A stretch of 64,000 bases of DNA from Pacificispira sp965223125 (lineage in GTDB: Bacteria > Pseudomonadota > Alphaproteobacteria > UBA8366 > Aestuariispiraceae). The stretch is from the NCBI GenBank assembly GCA_965223125.1, contig OZ244984.1, forward strand, positions 2,108,001 through 2,172,000. The letters are read 5' to 3'. The position numbers and the translations under genes are program-made. Below the pieces are notes generated by a model that saw only the letters and a list, made by a program, of their open reading frames with translations, made no database searches and was not told the origin of the DNA. This document shows, piece by piece, positions 34,163-43,033 of the stretch; the first letter of the stretch is position 1; the number at the start of each line of letters is the position of its first letter.

Positions 34163-35467
34163 TTACCAGTAGCGCATCGCCTTCTCAAAAAGCTGCCGCA
34201 GTTCCGCTTCAGCTATGGGCAGCGGGGCATTGTCCAGAAGGCGCCGTTGCGGGGCGGCCTTCGCGACTAGATCTTCCAGGTCGGCCGCGCCATAGCCAAC
34301 ACCGGACAGGCCGTTCGGAATGCCGGTCGCGCGCATCATGACTTCCAGTCGATCCGCCAGCGAATCACCGGGCGGTCTGTTATCCAGTTCCTCCGCCGTC
34401 GCCCCCATTGCCTCTGCCCCCAGCCGGTGACGCTCCGGGCAGGCCGGGCCGGTAAAGCGAAAGACGGCGGGTGCATTGACGATGACGGAAATGCCATGCG
34501 GCACCATCGGGTGGTTGGAGGGCCAGCCGTCCGGGCGATAATCCCGCACCAAGCCCGCAACGGCATAGGACATCGCATGGGGAACGTGACAACCCGCATT
34601 GCCAAATCCGATTCCGGCCAGCATGCCCGCGAACATCAAGGCTTCGTAATCCTCCGGCACCGGATCATTGACCGCGCCAACGAGATGGCGGCCGATCAGC
34701 CGGATCGCCTCCCGGCAGGCAAGGTCGGAATAGGGATTGGCCCCCTGGCTCAGCGGGCGCTTTGTCGGGTCGGTCGGTTTCGGGCGATGGGTGAAGGGGC
34801 GGGCGGTCAGGCTTTCAAAGGCATGGGTGAAGACATCGAACCCGTTCGCCGCCAGCACCTGCTTGGGCAGGCTGACGAGACAATCGGGGTCAAGCACACC
34901 CAGGGACGGGCGCAGCCTTGCACTGGCTATCCCGGTCTTCGCCGCCATCTCCAGGAAATCGAAGACCGCGATCCCGGTGCATTCGGATGCGGTGCCGAAC
35001 GTGGTCGGGCAGGCGATATGCGGGCGCAATGGCCCCGGCACCGGCTTTGCCTGTCCGACCGGCGCATTGACATAGGCCAGAAAATCATCGGGATAAGTCG
35101 AATAGAGATTGGCCGCCTTTGCGGTATCCATCACCGATCCGCCGCCGACCGAAATATAGCCATCGAATTCGCCATCGATGGCGAATTCGGTCGCGGCTTT
35201 GAAGGACCGGTCTGTCGGTTCAACCTCGGTATCCGTATAAAGGACGAAATCCAACCCTTCCGCCCGCAGACTGCCGGTCACCTTGGCAAGGGCGGGCAGG
35301 TCTTTCACGATCCGGTCGGTGAAGATGGCGATCCGCCGCATCCCAAGTCCGCGCGCATCGCCACCGACTTCGGTCAGCACCCCGGCACCGAATTTGATCT
35401 TCGGCGCTTCGACGGAGAAGGCCGTGTCACCAGTGTCGGTCGGCATGAAATAGGGCGAAAGGGCCAT
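34163..35467 (-). CDS. hydroxyacid-oxoacid transhydrogenase (iron-type ADH)
   Basis: A 434-residue iron-containing alcohol dehydrogenase of the ADHFE1 type, by family knowledge oxidising 4-hydroxybutyrate coupled to 2-oxoglutarate reduction. NAD loop SVGGGSVMDTAKAAN; metal ligands in GFDVFTHAFES, GNAGCHVPHAMSY and HPMVPHGISV; and the long insert with THRPKPTDPTKRP is characteristic of ADHFE1 proteins. The start at 35467 gives MALSPYFMPTDTGDTAFSVE. A plain alcohol dehydrogenase role is the alternative. Confidence 0.82.
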   Translation of the reverse strand: MALSPYFMPTDTGDTAFSVEAPKIKFGAGVLTEVGGDARGLGMRRIAIFTDRIVKDLPALAKVTGSLRAEGLDFVLYTDTEVEPTDRSFKAATEFAIDGEFDGYISVGGGSVMDTAKAANLYSTYPDDFLAYVNAPVGQAKPVPGPLRPHIACPTTFGTASECTGIAVFDFLEMAAKTGIASARLRPSLGVLDPDCLVSLPKQVLAANGFDVFTHAFESLTARPFTHRPKPTDPTKRPLSQGANPYSDLACREAIRLIGRHLVGAVNDPVPEDYEALMFAGMLAGIGFGNAGCHVPHAMSYAVAGLVRDYRPDGWPSNHPMVPHGISVIVNAPAVFRFTGPACPERHRLGAEAMGATAEELDNRPPGDSLADRLEVMMRATGIPNGLSGVGYGAADLEDLVAKAAPQRRLLDNAPLPIAEAELRQLFEKAMRYW

Positions 35468-35511
35468 GGCTGTTGCATCCTTGCTGGCTGGTTCACGGAT
35501 GTACTGGAAAA

Positions 35512-36618
35512 TCACGGATCCAGCTTAGACGTCGCAAGGTCGCTGATGAAACGATAAAATCCTTCCAGTGCATCGGCATTGCGTGCGGGGCGGCGTCCCT
35601 GGTTGGTCAGGGCCTTCCAGGCATTGCTGGTATGGCCGAAGGTGCCGATGCTGAGGCCGAGCGTTTCGAACAGGGTCGGGGCGGCGATCAGGAATTTCTG
35701 GAACGGTTCCGGATTGCCCTGATCAATGAGGGCGCGATAGGCATTGCTGTGCTTTTTCAGGATTTCCGTTGCATGCTGGTAGTATCCCCGCATGATCCCC
35801 TGGGCCACGCGCCGCTGACCCCGCAATCGCACGGTCCGGTCGCTGGGAATCGTCTTCATATCGTTCGGCAGGGATTCGTCGCTGCGCAGCCAGGCCAGGA
35901 AGGCCTGATAGTCGACGGCGAAACTGCGGAAGAGATACTCATAATAGGCGATGCCTTTCCAGGCGAACAGTATACGGTTGATCTGGTCGTGCCGGACACC
36001 CAGGCTGCGGAACAGGTCGCCGGTGCGGGTATTCGCCTCACAGCGCCAGATCGCCTCTTCCAGTGCCTGGACGGTGGCGGTCAGACGGGCCGCTGAATCG
36101 GTTTCCTGCAAGGCCAGTTCAACCAGTTTGGACGCGCGGATCGTGATGATTTCCCGCACCGCTTCCGCTGTTCCGGTATCGACGGTAAAACAGGCCGGGT
36201 CGACCGGGCGGGCCTGTTCGATATCCTTGCGTTGGGACAACAGCAGGAACGGGTCGAAAGTCGGTGTGCGGCAGAAGACATCCAGAATGTTGCGGTCATG
36301 GTCGCTGAAGGCGATGGGGACCTTGCCCCCGAACCATTTCTTTAGGGATTCCTGCAAGGCGTCGGGTTGCGCCAGAACAGAGGCCCCGCCTTCGTTGACG
36401 TTCTTCTCGTTGAAGACCATCAGGACTCGGGTGCTTATGGTGACGGTGTCATTGTCGTCCGCATGGGCTTCCTTGAAGAAAACCGCGTTGGCAAGATAGG
36501 GGGAATCGAACAGCGATTTGTCCGGCTCGTTCATTTCGAAACGACCGTCCAATCCCGCAGGATTGTAACACAGGAATTTTCCCGAACTCAAAAGATAGGA
36601 AAGCGACTCCCGATCCAT
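35512..36618 (-). CDS. hypothetical protein, 368 residues
   Basis: I do not recognise this protein. It has no signal peptide or membrane segment. The composition is that of a soluble, mainly helical protein; ALEEAIWRCEANTRTGDLFR and AWKGIAYYEYLFRSFAVDYQ are amphipathic, and no nucleotide-binding or catalytic signature is visible. The ATG at 36618 is preceded by AGTGGGGGAT. It sits 44 bases upstream of the transhydrogenase gene on the same strand, and is divergent from the HlyC-like gene, separated by about 180 bases. Confidence 0.7.
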   Translation of the reverse strand: MDRESLSYLLSSGKFLCYNPAGLDGRFEMNEPDKSLFDSPYLANAVFFKEAHADDNDTVTISTRVLMVFNEKNVNEGGASVLAQPDALQESLKKWFGGKVPIAFSDHDRNILDVFCRTPTFDPFLLLSQRKDIEQARPVDPACFTVDTGTAEAVREIITIRASKLVELALQETDSAARLTATVQALEEAIWRCEANTRTGDLFRSLGVRHDQINRILFAWKGIAYYEYLFRSFAVDYQAFLAWLRSDESLPNDMKTIPSDRTVRLRGQRRVAQGIMRGYYQHATEILKKHSNAYRALIDQGNPEPFQKFLIAAPTLFETLGLSIGTFGHTSNAWKALTNQGRRPARNADALEGFYRFISDLATSKLDP

Positions 36619-36801
36619 ATCCCCCACTGCCTATGTCACACCGTTCGCACGCATAATCTCGTTCCATGAGATGGCGCGACTGTCAACCATTCGCAATCCG
36701 GACGATCCGGTTGTGCGGGCTTGTGACGGGCCTGTTTCCAGGTTGGTTCCAGACTGTTATCCTGCCATGAAATGAACTCGGAAAGATCAGGAGACAGCAG
36801 C

Positions 36802-37278
36802 ATGGTGAAAAGCAAGGTCGAGGATGCATCGAAAAAAAGCACCGAACCTGCCGCGGCAAAGGCGGCCCCCACCGTCGCATCCGTGCTGGGTGAAATCTGC
36901 TGGCTGTTCTCCATGACTCCGTCGCACCGCTATTTCTTCATGGCTGATCTGGAATGGCTGGTCATGACCCCGATCATGAAACAGCAGTTCCGCATTTATC
37001 GGGACGAGCAGGGTCGCCCGATGGGTCTTGTCCTCTGGGCGAAGCTGAATGAGGAGGCGGAGCAGCGCCTGTTGCAGGGGGCAACGCGGATTCGCCCGCA
37101 GGACTGGGATTCCGGTGACCGGCACTGGATCATCGATATTGTCGATCTCAGCGGGGGACAGCGCGCGCAGCAGATGGTCGATGACATGAAAACCGCCGTG
37201 TTCAAGGATACGCCCTTCCGGTTCCATCGCACAGACAGTGCTGGCAAGCGGATCGTTGTTGATTCCACCGCAGCCTGA
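36802..37278 (+). CDS. toxin-activating lysine-acyltransferase, HlyC/RTX-C family
   Basis: A 158-residue protein with a Lys/Ala-rich lead (residues 1-27) followed by the HlyC fold: LGEICWLFSMTPSHRYFF carries His42, equivalent to the catalytic histidine of HlyC, and SGDRHWIIDIVDLSGG carries Asp112, equivalent to its catalytic aspartate. The family moves fatty-acyl groups from acyl carrier protein to lysines of RTX protoxins. No RTX toxin, type I secretion gene or nonapeptide-repeat protein is in the window, so the target is unknown. AGGAGA lies eight bases before the ATG. Confidence 0.85.
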   Translation: MVKSKVEDASKKSTEPAAAKAAPTVASVLGEICWLFSMTPSHRYFFMADLEWLVMTPIMKQQFRIYRDEQGRPMGLVLWAKLNEEAEQRLLQGATRIRPQDWDSGDRHWIIDIVDLSGGQRAQQMVDDMKTAVFKDTPFRFHRTDSAGKRIVVDSTAA

Positions 37279-37302
37279 ATTCCTCCCCGATACCCAGATT
37301 TG

Positions 37303-37332
37303 TTTTAAGCTTAAATATTTTTAGCTTGAAAT
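37303..37332 (+). promoter_or_regulatory. two AGCTT-centred operator-like sites before the aminobenzoate operon
   Basis: TTTAAGCTTAAA (37304-37315) is a perfect 12-bp palindrome. A degenerate second copy, TTTTAGCTTGAAA (about 37319-37331), follows at roughly one and a half helical turns. Both lie 60-90 bases ahead of the first gene, where a repressor would act. The operon encodes its own MarR protein at 40474, the obvious candidate to bind here; that link is inferred. Confidence 0.5.
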
Positions 37333-37391
37333 AAAACTGGGTCTGCGTCACGCTCATCCCACGATCCAGGAGCAAGAGGGAGTGGTGAGCG

Positions 37392-39683
37392 ATGCGTGTA
37401 GCCTGTCTTGGCGGTGGTCCGGCCGGTCTCTACTTTGCGATCTCCATGAAACTGCGCGATCCCGCCCATGAGGTTGTGGTGATCGAGCGGAACCGGCCCT
37501 ATGACACATTCGGATGGGGCGTCGTGCTCTCTGACGAGACTCTGGATAATCTGGCCCGGAATGATGCGATCAGCGCGAAGGAAATCCGCGCCAACTTCTC
37601 CTATTGGGACGATGTGGCGGTACATTATCGTGACCAGGTGATCACCTCGGGTGGCCATGGATTCTGCGGCATCGGGCGCAGGAAACTGCTCAACATTCTC
37701 CAGGACCGCGCGCAGGCCCTGGGTGTGGAAACCATCTTCGAGACCGAAGTGGAAAGCGTGGAGCCTTACAGGGACTATGATCTGGTCGTTGCCAGTGACG
37801 GGGTGAATTCAAGGACCCGCAAGACCTTTGAGCATGTCTTCAAGCCGGACATCGACACCCGTGCCTGCAAATTCATCTGGCTCGGCACACAGCAGAAATT
37901 CGACGATGCCTTCACCTTCATCTTCGAGGAAACCGAGCATGGCTGGATCTGGGTCCATGCCTATCAGTTCGATTCGGAGACCGCGACCTTCATCGTCGAA
38001 TGCACGGAACAGACATGGCACAATTTCGGTTTCGATGGGATGGATACCGACGAGACCATCGCGACCTGCGAGAGGATTTTTGCGAAATATCTGGATGGCC
38101 ACAGCCTGATGAGCAATGCGCGGCATCTGCGCGGATCCGCCTGGCTGAATTTCAATCGGGTCCTGTGTGAGACATGGTCGCATGAGAATATCGTGCTGAT
38201 GGGCGATGCGGCGGCGACGGCGCATTTTTCCATCGGGTCCGGCACCAAACTGGCGCTGGAAAGTGCCATTGCACTGGCTGAAATGGTGCATTCGGAACCC
38301 AGCCTGAAAGACGCTTTCCGTCGCTACGAAGATGACCGACGCTTTGAAGTGCTGCGGCTGCAATCGGCGGCGCGCAATTCGACCGAATGGTTTGAGCAGG
38401 TGGAGCGATACCTGCATCTCGACCCGATGCAGTTCGCCTATTCGCTGCTCACCCGCTCGCAACGGATCAGCCATGAGAATCTGCGTGCCCGCGATGGGGA
38501 CTGGCTGGCGGATGCGGAGAAATGGTTCGAAGGGCAGGCAACGGGCACTGTTCCGAGCACCGCGCGCGCACCGATGTTCGTCCCCTTCAAGTTGCGGGAT
38601 GTGACGCTGACGAACCGGGTCGTCGTGTCCCCTATGGCGCAGTACAAGGCGGTCGAGGGCGTGCCGACGGATTGGCATTTCACCCATTATACCAGCCGTG
38701 CGCTGGGCGGGGCGGGGCTTGTCTATACCGAAATGACCTGCATTTCCCCGGAAGGCCGGATCACCCCCGGCTGCCCCGGCCTCTATGATGAGGCGCAGGA
38801 GGCCGCCTGGACCCGGATCGTTGATTTCGTCCATCGGGAGACCGAGGCGAAGATCGCAATCCAGCTTGGCCATTCCGGCCCGAAAGGCTCGACCTGCATC
38901 GGCTGGGAAGGCATGGACCAGCCGCTGCCGGATGGAAACTGGGAAATCCTCGCGCCGTCCCCGCTGCCCTGGTCGCCGGATAATCAGGTGCCGAGGGAAA
39001 TGACGCGGGCGGATATGGACCGGGTACGCGACCAGTTCGTTGCCGCTGCTGAGCGCGCTGACCGCTGCGGCTTCGATATCCTGGAACTGCACTATGCACA
39101 TGGGTATCTGATGTCGGCCTTCATCACGCCTTTAAAAAACCAGCGTGACGATGATTATGGCGGCAGCCTGGACAACCGCATGCGTTTCCCCCTGGAAGTG
39201 TTTCATGCCGTACGGGCTGTCTGGCCGCAGGGGAAGCCGATTTCCGTTCGGATATCCGCCAGTGACTGGGTGGAGGAAGATGGGATTGGTCCGGACGATG
39301 CCGTCACGATTGCCCTTATGCTGCGCGAGGCCGGGGTTGATATCGTGGATGTCTCCGCCGGGCAGACGTCAACCGATGCAAAGCCGGTCTATGGCCGCAT
39401 GTTCCAGACCCCGTTTTCCGACCGTATCCGCAACGAGGCCGGGATTGCGACCATGGCCGTCGGCAATATCTACGAGCCGGATCATGTCAATTCGATCCTG
39501 ATGGCCGGACGAGCCGATCTCTGCTGTCTGGGCCGTCCGCATCTGGCCGATCCCTATTGGACCTTGCATACGGCAGCCCAGCTTGGCCATGACGAACAGG
39601 CCTGGCCGAAGCCCTATCGCGCCGGGGCGGATCAACTGGCGCGGCTTGCCGCGCGGACAGAGATCATGACAGGCAAGGTATAG
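37392..39683 (+). CDS. 2-aminobenzoyl-CoA monooxygenase/reductase fusion
   Basis: A 763-residue two-domain flavoprotein. Residues 1 to about 380 are an FAD monooxygenase of the salicylate-hydroxylase type (CLGGGPAGLYFAISMK, GIGRRKLLNIL, LMGDAAATAHFSIGSG). Residues about 395-750 are an old-yellow-enzyme FMN reductase (PFKLRDVTLTNRVVVSPMAQ, QLGHSGPKG, LHYAHGYLMSAFITPLKN). Such fusions hydroxylate and reduce 2-aminobenzoyl-CoA, removing aromaticity; a close relative is annotated salicylyl-CoA 5-hydroxylase. The ligase at 43034 and the beta-oxidation genes between favour aminobenzoate. The first gene of the operon, 60-90 bases after the operator-like sites. Confidence 0.88.
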   Translation: MRVACLGGGPAGLYFAISMKLRDPAHEVVVIERNRPYDTFGWGVVLSDETLDNLARNDAISAKEIRANFSYWDDVAVHYRDQVITSGGHGFCGIGRRKLLNILQDRAQALGVETIFETEVESVEPYRDYDLVVASDGVNSRTRKTFEHVFKPDIDTRACKFIWLGTQQKFDDAFTFIFEETEHGWIWVHAYQFDSETATFIVECTEQTWHNFGFDGMDTDETIATCERIFAKYLDGHSLMSNARHLRGSAWLNFNRVLCETWSHENIVLMGDAAATAHFSIGSGTKLALESAIALAEMVHSEPSLKDAFRRYEDDRRFEVLRLQSAARNSTEWFEQVERYLHLDPMQFAYSLLTRSQRISHENLRARDGDWLADAEKWFEGQATGTVPSTARAPMFVPFKLRDVTLTNRVVVSPMAQYKAVEGVPTDWHFTHYTSRALGGAGLVYTEMTCISPEGRITPGCPGLYDEAQEAAWTRIVDFVHRETEAKIAIQLGHSGPKGSTCIGWEGMDQPLPDGNWEILAPSPLPWSPDNQVPREMTRADMDRVRDQFVAAAERADRCGFDILELHYAHGYLMSAFITPLKNQRDDDYGGSLDNRMRFPLEVFHAVRAVWPQGKPISVRISASDWVEEDGIGPDDAVTIALMLREAGVDIVDVSAGQTSTDAKPVYGRMFQTPFSDRIRNEAGIATMAVGNIYEPDHVNSILMAGRADLCCLGRPHLADPYWTLHTAAQLGHDEQAWPKPYRAGADQLARLAARTEIMTGKV

Positions 39684-39709
39684 GCCGCAAGAGTATAGGA
39701 GGACGCAGG

Positions 39710-40471
39710 ATGGCCGATCTCGGCGGACAGCATGCACTCATTACCGGTGGCGGGACCGGGGTCGGGGCCGCCATAGCCCGCGCCCTTGCCGAAGCAGGGG
39801 CAATGGTGACGCTGGCCGGACGGCGATCCGGCCCGATAGAGGATCTGGCCGCCACCCTGCCCCGCGCTCAGGCGATACCCTGCGATGTAACGGATGAGGA
39901 CTCCGTTACGGCCCTGTTTGATCGGGCCGCGGCAACCTTTGGTCCGGTCACCATTGCCATTGCCAATGCCGGTGCGGCGGAGAGTGCTCCGCTCGGCAAG
40001 ACGGGGCTGGATGCATGGCAGCGCAGCCTTGCGGTGAACCTGACCGGTGCCTTCCTGACCGCCCGTGCGGCACTGGGGCCGATGCGGCAGGCAAAGGCGG
40101 GGCGGATGATCTTCATCGCCAGCACGGCGGGCCTCAAGGGCTATGCCTATGTTACCCCCTATTGCGCGGCAAAGCATGGCGTGATCGGCCTTACGCGCTC
40201 CCTGGCGCTGGAGGTGGCGAAGGACGGGATTACCGTCAACGCGATCTGCCCCGGCTTTACGGAAACCCCACTGCTGCAAGACAGCATCGAGACCATCATG
40301 CGCAAGACGGGACGCAGCGAGGCGGAAGCCCGCGCCGAACTGACAAAGGGCAACCCACAGGGCCGGTTCATTCAGCCCGAAGAGGTCGCCGAAGCGGTGC
40401 TCTATCTCTGCTCTCCCGGTGCTGGGAGCGTGACGGGGCAGGCGCTCTCTGTTTCAGGCGGGGAGGTCTGA
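39710..40471 (+). CDS. short-chain dehydrogenase/reductase of the aminobenzoate operon
   Basis: A 253-residue classical SDR. NAD(P) loop TGGGTGVGAAIA, the NAG motif in IANAGAAE, and the catalytic Ser/Tyr/Lys set from IASTAGLKGYAYVTPYCAAK. The end SGGEV is typical of the 3-ketoacyl reductase subgroup. In this pathway a 3-hydroxyacyl-CoA dehydrogenase step is needed after hydration, a job it could fill; that is inferred from position. The gene stops two bases before the MarR start. Confidence 0.85.
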   Translation: MADLGGQHALITGGGTGVGAAIARALAEAGAMVTLAGRRSGPIEDLAATLPRAQAIPCDVTDEDSVTALFDRAAATFGPVTIAIANAGAAESAPLGKTGLDAWQRSLAVNLTGAFLTARAALGPMRQAKAGRMIFIASTAGLKGYAYVTPYCAAKHGVIGLTRSLALEVAKDGITVNAICPGFTETPLLQDSIETIMRKTGRSEAEARAELTKGNPQGRFIQPEEVAEAVLYLCSPGAGSVTGQALSVSGGEV

Positions 40472-40473
40472 CG

Positions 40474-40977
40474 ATGACTGATTTACCGGGTATAGCCCCA
40501 GAAGATCTGGCGATCCGAAAACAACGGCTGCGGCTGTGGATTACCATGTTGCGGACGACGCGGTTCGTGGAAAATACGCTGCGGGAGCGGTTGAAGAGCG
40601 ACTTTGAAGCAACGCTTCCACGATTTGATGTCATGGCTGCGCTTTATCGGAACCGGGAGGGCATGACGATGACCCGGCTGTCGGAGCGGCTGATGGTCTC
40701 AAACGGCAATGTGACCGGCATCGTCGAGCGTCTGGTGGAGGAAGGCCTGGTTTATCGCAGCGCCAATGAAAGCGACCGCCGCGCGACCCTGGTTGGCCTG
40801 ACCGATGCTGGGTCTCGGGCCTTTTCGCAGATGGCGCAGGCCCATCAGGAATGGATCAATGATCTGCTGGGGCCCGTCGCGCCCGGTGATATTCAACCCC
40901 TGACCGACCTGTTGCAGGGCCTGCGCGACGCCCAGGCCAGCCAGGGAAATGGCAGGAAGCGCAAGAAAAAGGACTGA
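40474..40977 (+). CDS. MarR family transcriptional regulator
   Basis: A 167-residue winged-helix repressor. The DNA-binding part is recognisable from LPRFDVMAALYRNREGMTMT, LSERLMVSNGNVTGIVERLV and NESDRRATLVGLTDAG, the last with the wing DxRRA motif. It ends in a basic tail (GRKRKKKD). Its location inside the catabolic operon suggests autoregulation with a CoA thioester or aromatic acid as effector, as in related aromatic-CoA systems; the palindromes at 37303 are the likely sites. The start is placed at the first ATG after the SDR stop. Confidence 0.9.
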   Translation: MTDLPGIAPEDLAIRKQRLRLWITMLRTTRFVENTLRERLKSDFEATLPRFDVMAALYRNREGMTMTRLSERLMVSNGNVTGIVERLVEEGLVYRSANESDRRATLVGLTDAGSRAFSQMAQAHQEWINDLLGPVAPGDIQPLTDLLQGLRDAQASQGNGRKRKKKD

Positions 40978-40983
40978 CCAGAC

Positions 40984-41796
40984 ATGGCCGACATGAAAGA
41001 CCTGAAGCCGGTTCATTTCCTATGGGAAATGCGGGGCGATACGGCGGTGATCCGCCTGAATCGGCCCGACAGGAAGAACCCGCTGACATTCGAGAGCTAT
41101 GCCGAACTGCGCGATACGTTCCGCGATTTGGCGTATGCCAATGACGTGAAAGCGGTCGTCTTTGCCTCCAATGGCGGGAATTTCTGCTCCGGCGGCGATG
41201 TGCATGACATTATCGGCCCGCTGCTGGACCGGGACATGAAGGGATTGCTGGAATTCACCCGCATGACCGGTGATCTGGTGAAGGCGATGAAGGCCTGCCC
41301 GCAGCCCGTCATCGCCGCCATTGATGGCATCTGCGTCGGTGCGGGCGCGATGGTGGCGCTCTATGCCGATCTGCGACTTGGCACGCCGCTGGCGAAGACC
41401 GCGTTCCTGTTCACCCGCGTCGGCCTTGCCGGTTGCGATATGGGGGCCTGCGCCATGCTGCCCCGGATGATCGGTCAGGGCCGGGCGGCGGATCTGCTGT
41501 TCACCGGTCGCTCGATGTCGGCAGAGGAAGGATTCGCTTGGGGCTTCTACAATCGCATGATCGAGCCTGCGGAACTGGAGACCGAGGCGCTGGCTCTCGC
41601 GACCTCTCTCGCAGCGGGTCCGAATTTCGGCCATATGATGACCAAGACCATGCTGAATCAGGAATGGTCGATGACGCTGGATCAGGCAATCGAAGCCGAG
41701 GCCCAGGCTCAGGCGATCTGCATGCAGACCCGCGACTTCCGCCGCGCATATGACGCCTTTGTCGCCAAACAACGCCCTGAATTCAAGGGGGATTGA
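40984..41796 (+). CDS. enoyl-CoA hydratase/isomerase family protein
   Basis: A 270-residue crotonase-fold protein. Substrate loop and oxyanion hole appear in FASNGGNFCSGGDVHDI and IDGICVGAGAMVALYADLRL, and the second catalytic region in TRVGLAGCDMGACAMLPRMI, where an active-site Glu is not obvious. It should hydrate or open a ring-derived CoA ester within the aminobenzoyl-CoA route. The start follows the MarR stop by six bases. Confidence 0.87.
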   Translation: MADMKDLKPVHFLWEMRGDTAVIRLNRPDRKNPLTFESYAELRDTFRDLAYANDVKAVVFASNGGNFCSGGDVHDIIGPLLDRDMKGLLEFTRMTGDLVKAMKACPQPVIAAIDGICVGAGAMVALYADLRLGTPLAKTAFLFTRVGLAGCDMGACAMLPRMIGQGRAADLLFTGRSMSAEEGFAWGFYNRMIEPAELETEALALATSLAAGPNFGHMMTKTMLNQEWSMTLDQAIEAEAQAQAICMQTRDFRRAYDAFVAKQRPEFKGD

Positions 41797-41833
41797 GTGT
41801 TATTTGCATTTTTGGGAATGCAGGAGATCGATT

Positions 41834-43030
41834 ATGCCTGATGTAACTTTTCTCGGCTGGCCTTTCTTCACGGATGCACATAGAGCGCTAGCGGTGGAGC
41901 TGGATGAATGGGCTGCGCGGGAATTGCGGCATCTGGATCATGCCGATACCGATGCGACCTGCCGGGCTCTGGTTGCCTTGCTGGGGCGGGATGGATGGCT
42001 CAATCACAGTGCGCCCGATCCGGTGGATCAATCGACGGTGCTGGACGTACGCAGCCTGTGTCTGATCCGCGAAACGCTGGCGCGGCATGATGGATTGGCT
42101 GATTTCGCCTTTGCCATGCAGGGGCTGGGGGCCGGGGCAATTTCCCTGTTCGGCACGGCGGCACAGCGGCAGGAGTGGCTGCCGAGGACCCGTGCAGGTA
42201 CTGCTATTGCCGCCTTCGCGCTCAGTGAGCCGCGATCCGGTTCCGACGTCGCGCAGATGGAACTGCGGGCGGAGGAAACCACCGATGGATATATCCTGAC
42301 GGGAGAGAAGACCTGGATTTCCAATGGCGGGATCGCCGATTTCTATGTCACCTTCGCGCGAACCGGCGAAGGGCCTGGCGCGAAGGGATTGAGTGCTTTT
42401 CTGGTCCCGGCGGATGCACCGGGCCTCAAGATTGCCGAGCGGCTGGAGACCATCGCGCCGCATCCCCTGGCGCGACTGCAGTATGATGAAGTGCTCGTCC
42501 CGAAGGATGCGCTGATCGGGGACCGGGGCAAGGGCTTTCGCATCGCGATGAGCGTCCTGGATATTTTCCGCTCCACCGTTGGGGCGGCGGCACTCGGCTT
42601 CGCCCGGCGCGCATTGGATGAAGGCCTGGAGCGCGCGGCGACGCGGGAGCTTTTCGGCGCACCGATGGTGGAATTGCAGATGGTGCAGGGGCATCTGGCC
42701 GATATGGCACTGGATGTCGATGCCGCCGCCTTGCTGGTCTATCGTGCAGCCTGGACAAAGGACAGCGGCGCACCCAGGGTCAGCCGCGAAGCGTCGATGG
42801 CGAAGCTCTATGCGACCGAGGCGGCCCAGCGGGTGATCGATGCAGCGGTCCAATTGCATGGCGGTGACGGAGTGCGCAGCGGCACGGTGGTGGAAAGCCT
42901 CTATCGTGAAATCCGGGCGCTTAGAATTTATGAAGGGGCGAGCGACGTGCAGAAAGTCGTGATCGCTCGCCATCTGCTTTCCGACCGGGAAACGCATCAG
43001 ACCGGCCTGTCAGACAAGAAGGGGAAATGA
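41834..43030 (+). CDS. acyl-CoA dehydrogenase family protein
   Basis: A 398-residue FAD enzyme. Signatures: FALSEPRSGSDVAQMELRAE, GEKTWISNGGIADFY, GFRIAMSVLDIFRSTVGAAA, and near the C-terminus QLHGGDGVRSGTVVESLYRE with RALRIYEGASDVQK. The Glu position of the catalytic base reads as part of IYEGAS. CAGGAGAT precedes the ATG at 41834; the longer open frame from 41750 overlaps the upstream gene and is not needed. In this operon it probably oxidises a pathway CoA ester. Confidence 0.88.
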   Translation: MPDVTFLGWPFFTDAHRALAVELDEWAARELRHLDHADTDATCRALVALLGRDGWLNHSAPDPVDQSTVLDVRSLCLIRETLARHDGLADFAFAMQGLGAGAISLFGTAAQRQEWLPRTRAGTAIAAFALSEPRSGSDVAQMELRAEETTDGYILTGEKTWISNGGIADFYVTFARTGEGPGAKGLSAFLVPADAPGLKIAERLETIAPHPLARLQYDEVLVPKDALIGDRGKGFRIAMSVLDIFRSTVGAAALGFARRALDEGLERAATRELFGAPMVELQMVQGHLADMALDVDAAALLVYRAAWTKDSGAPRVSREASMAKLYATEAAQRVIDAAVQLHGGDGVRSGTVVESLYREIRALRIYEGASDVQKVVIARHLLSDRETHQTGLSDKKGK

Positions 43031-43033
43031 TCC

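Noticed and set aside
36802..37278. HlyC gene as part of an RTX toxin locus
   Set aside because: No glycine-aspartate nonapeptide repeats and no HlyB/HlyD-type proteins are in the window; the ABC exporter at 9813 lacks a peptidase or C39-like domain and is far away.
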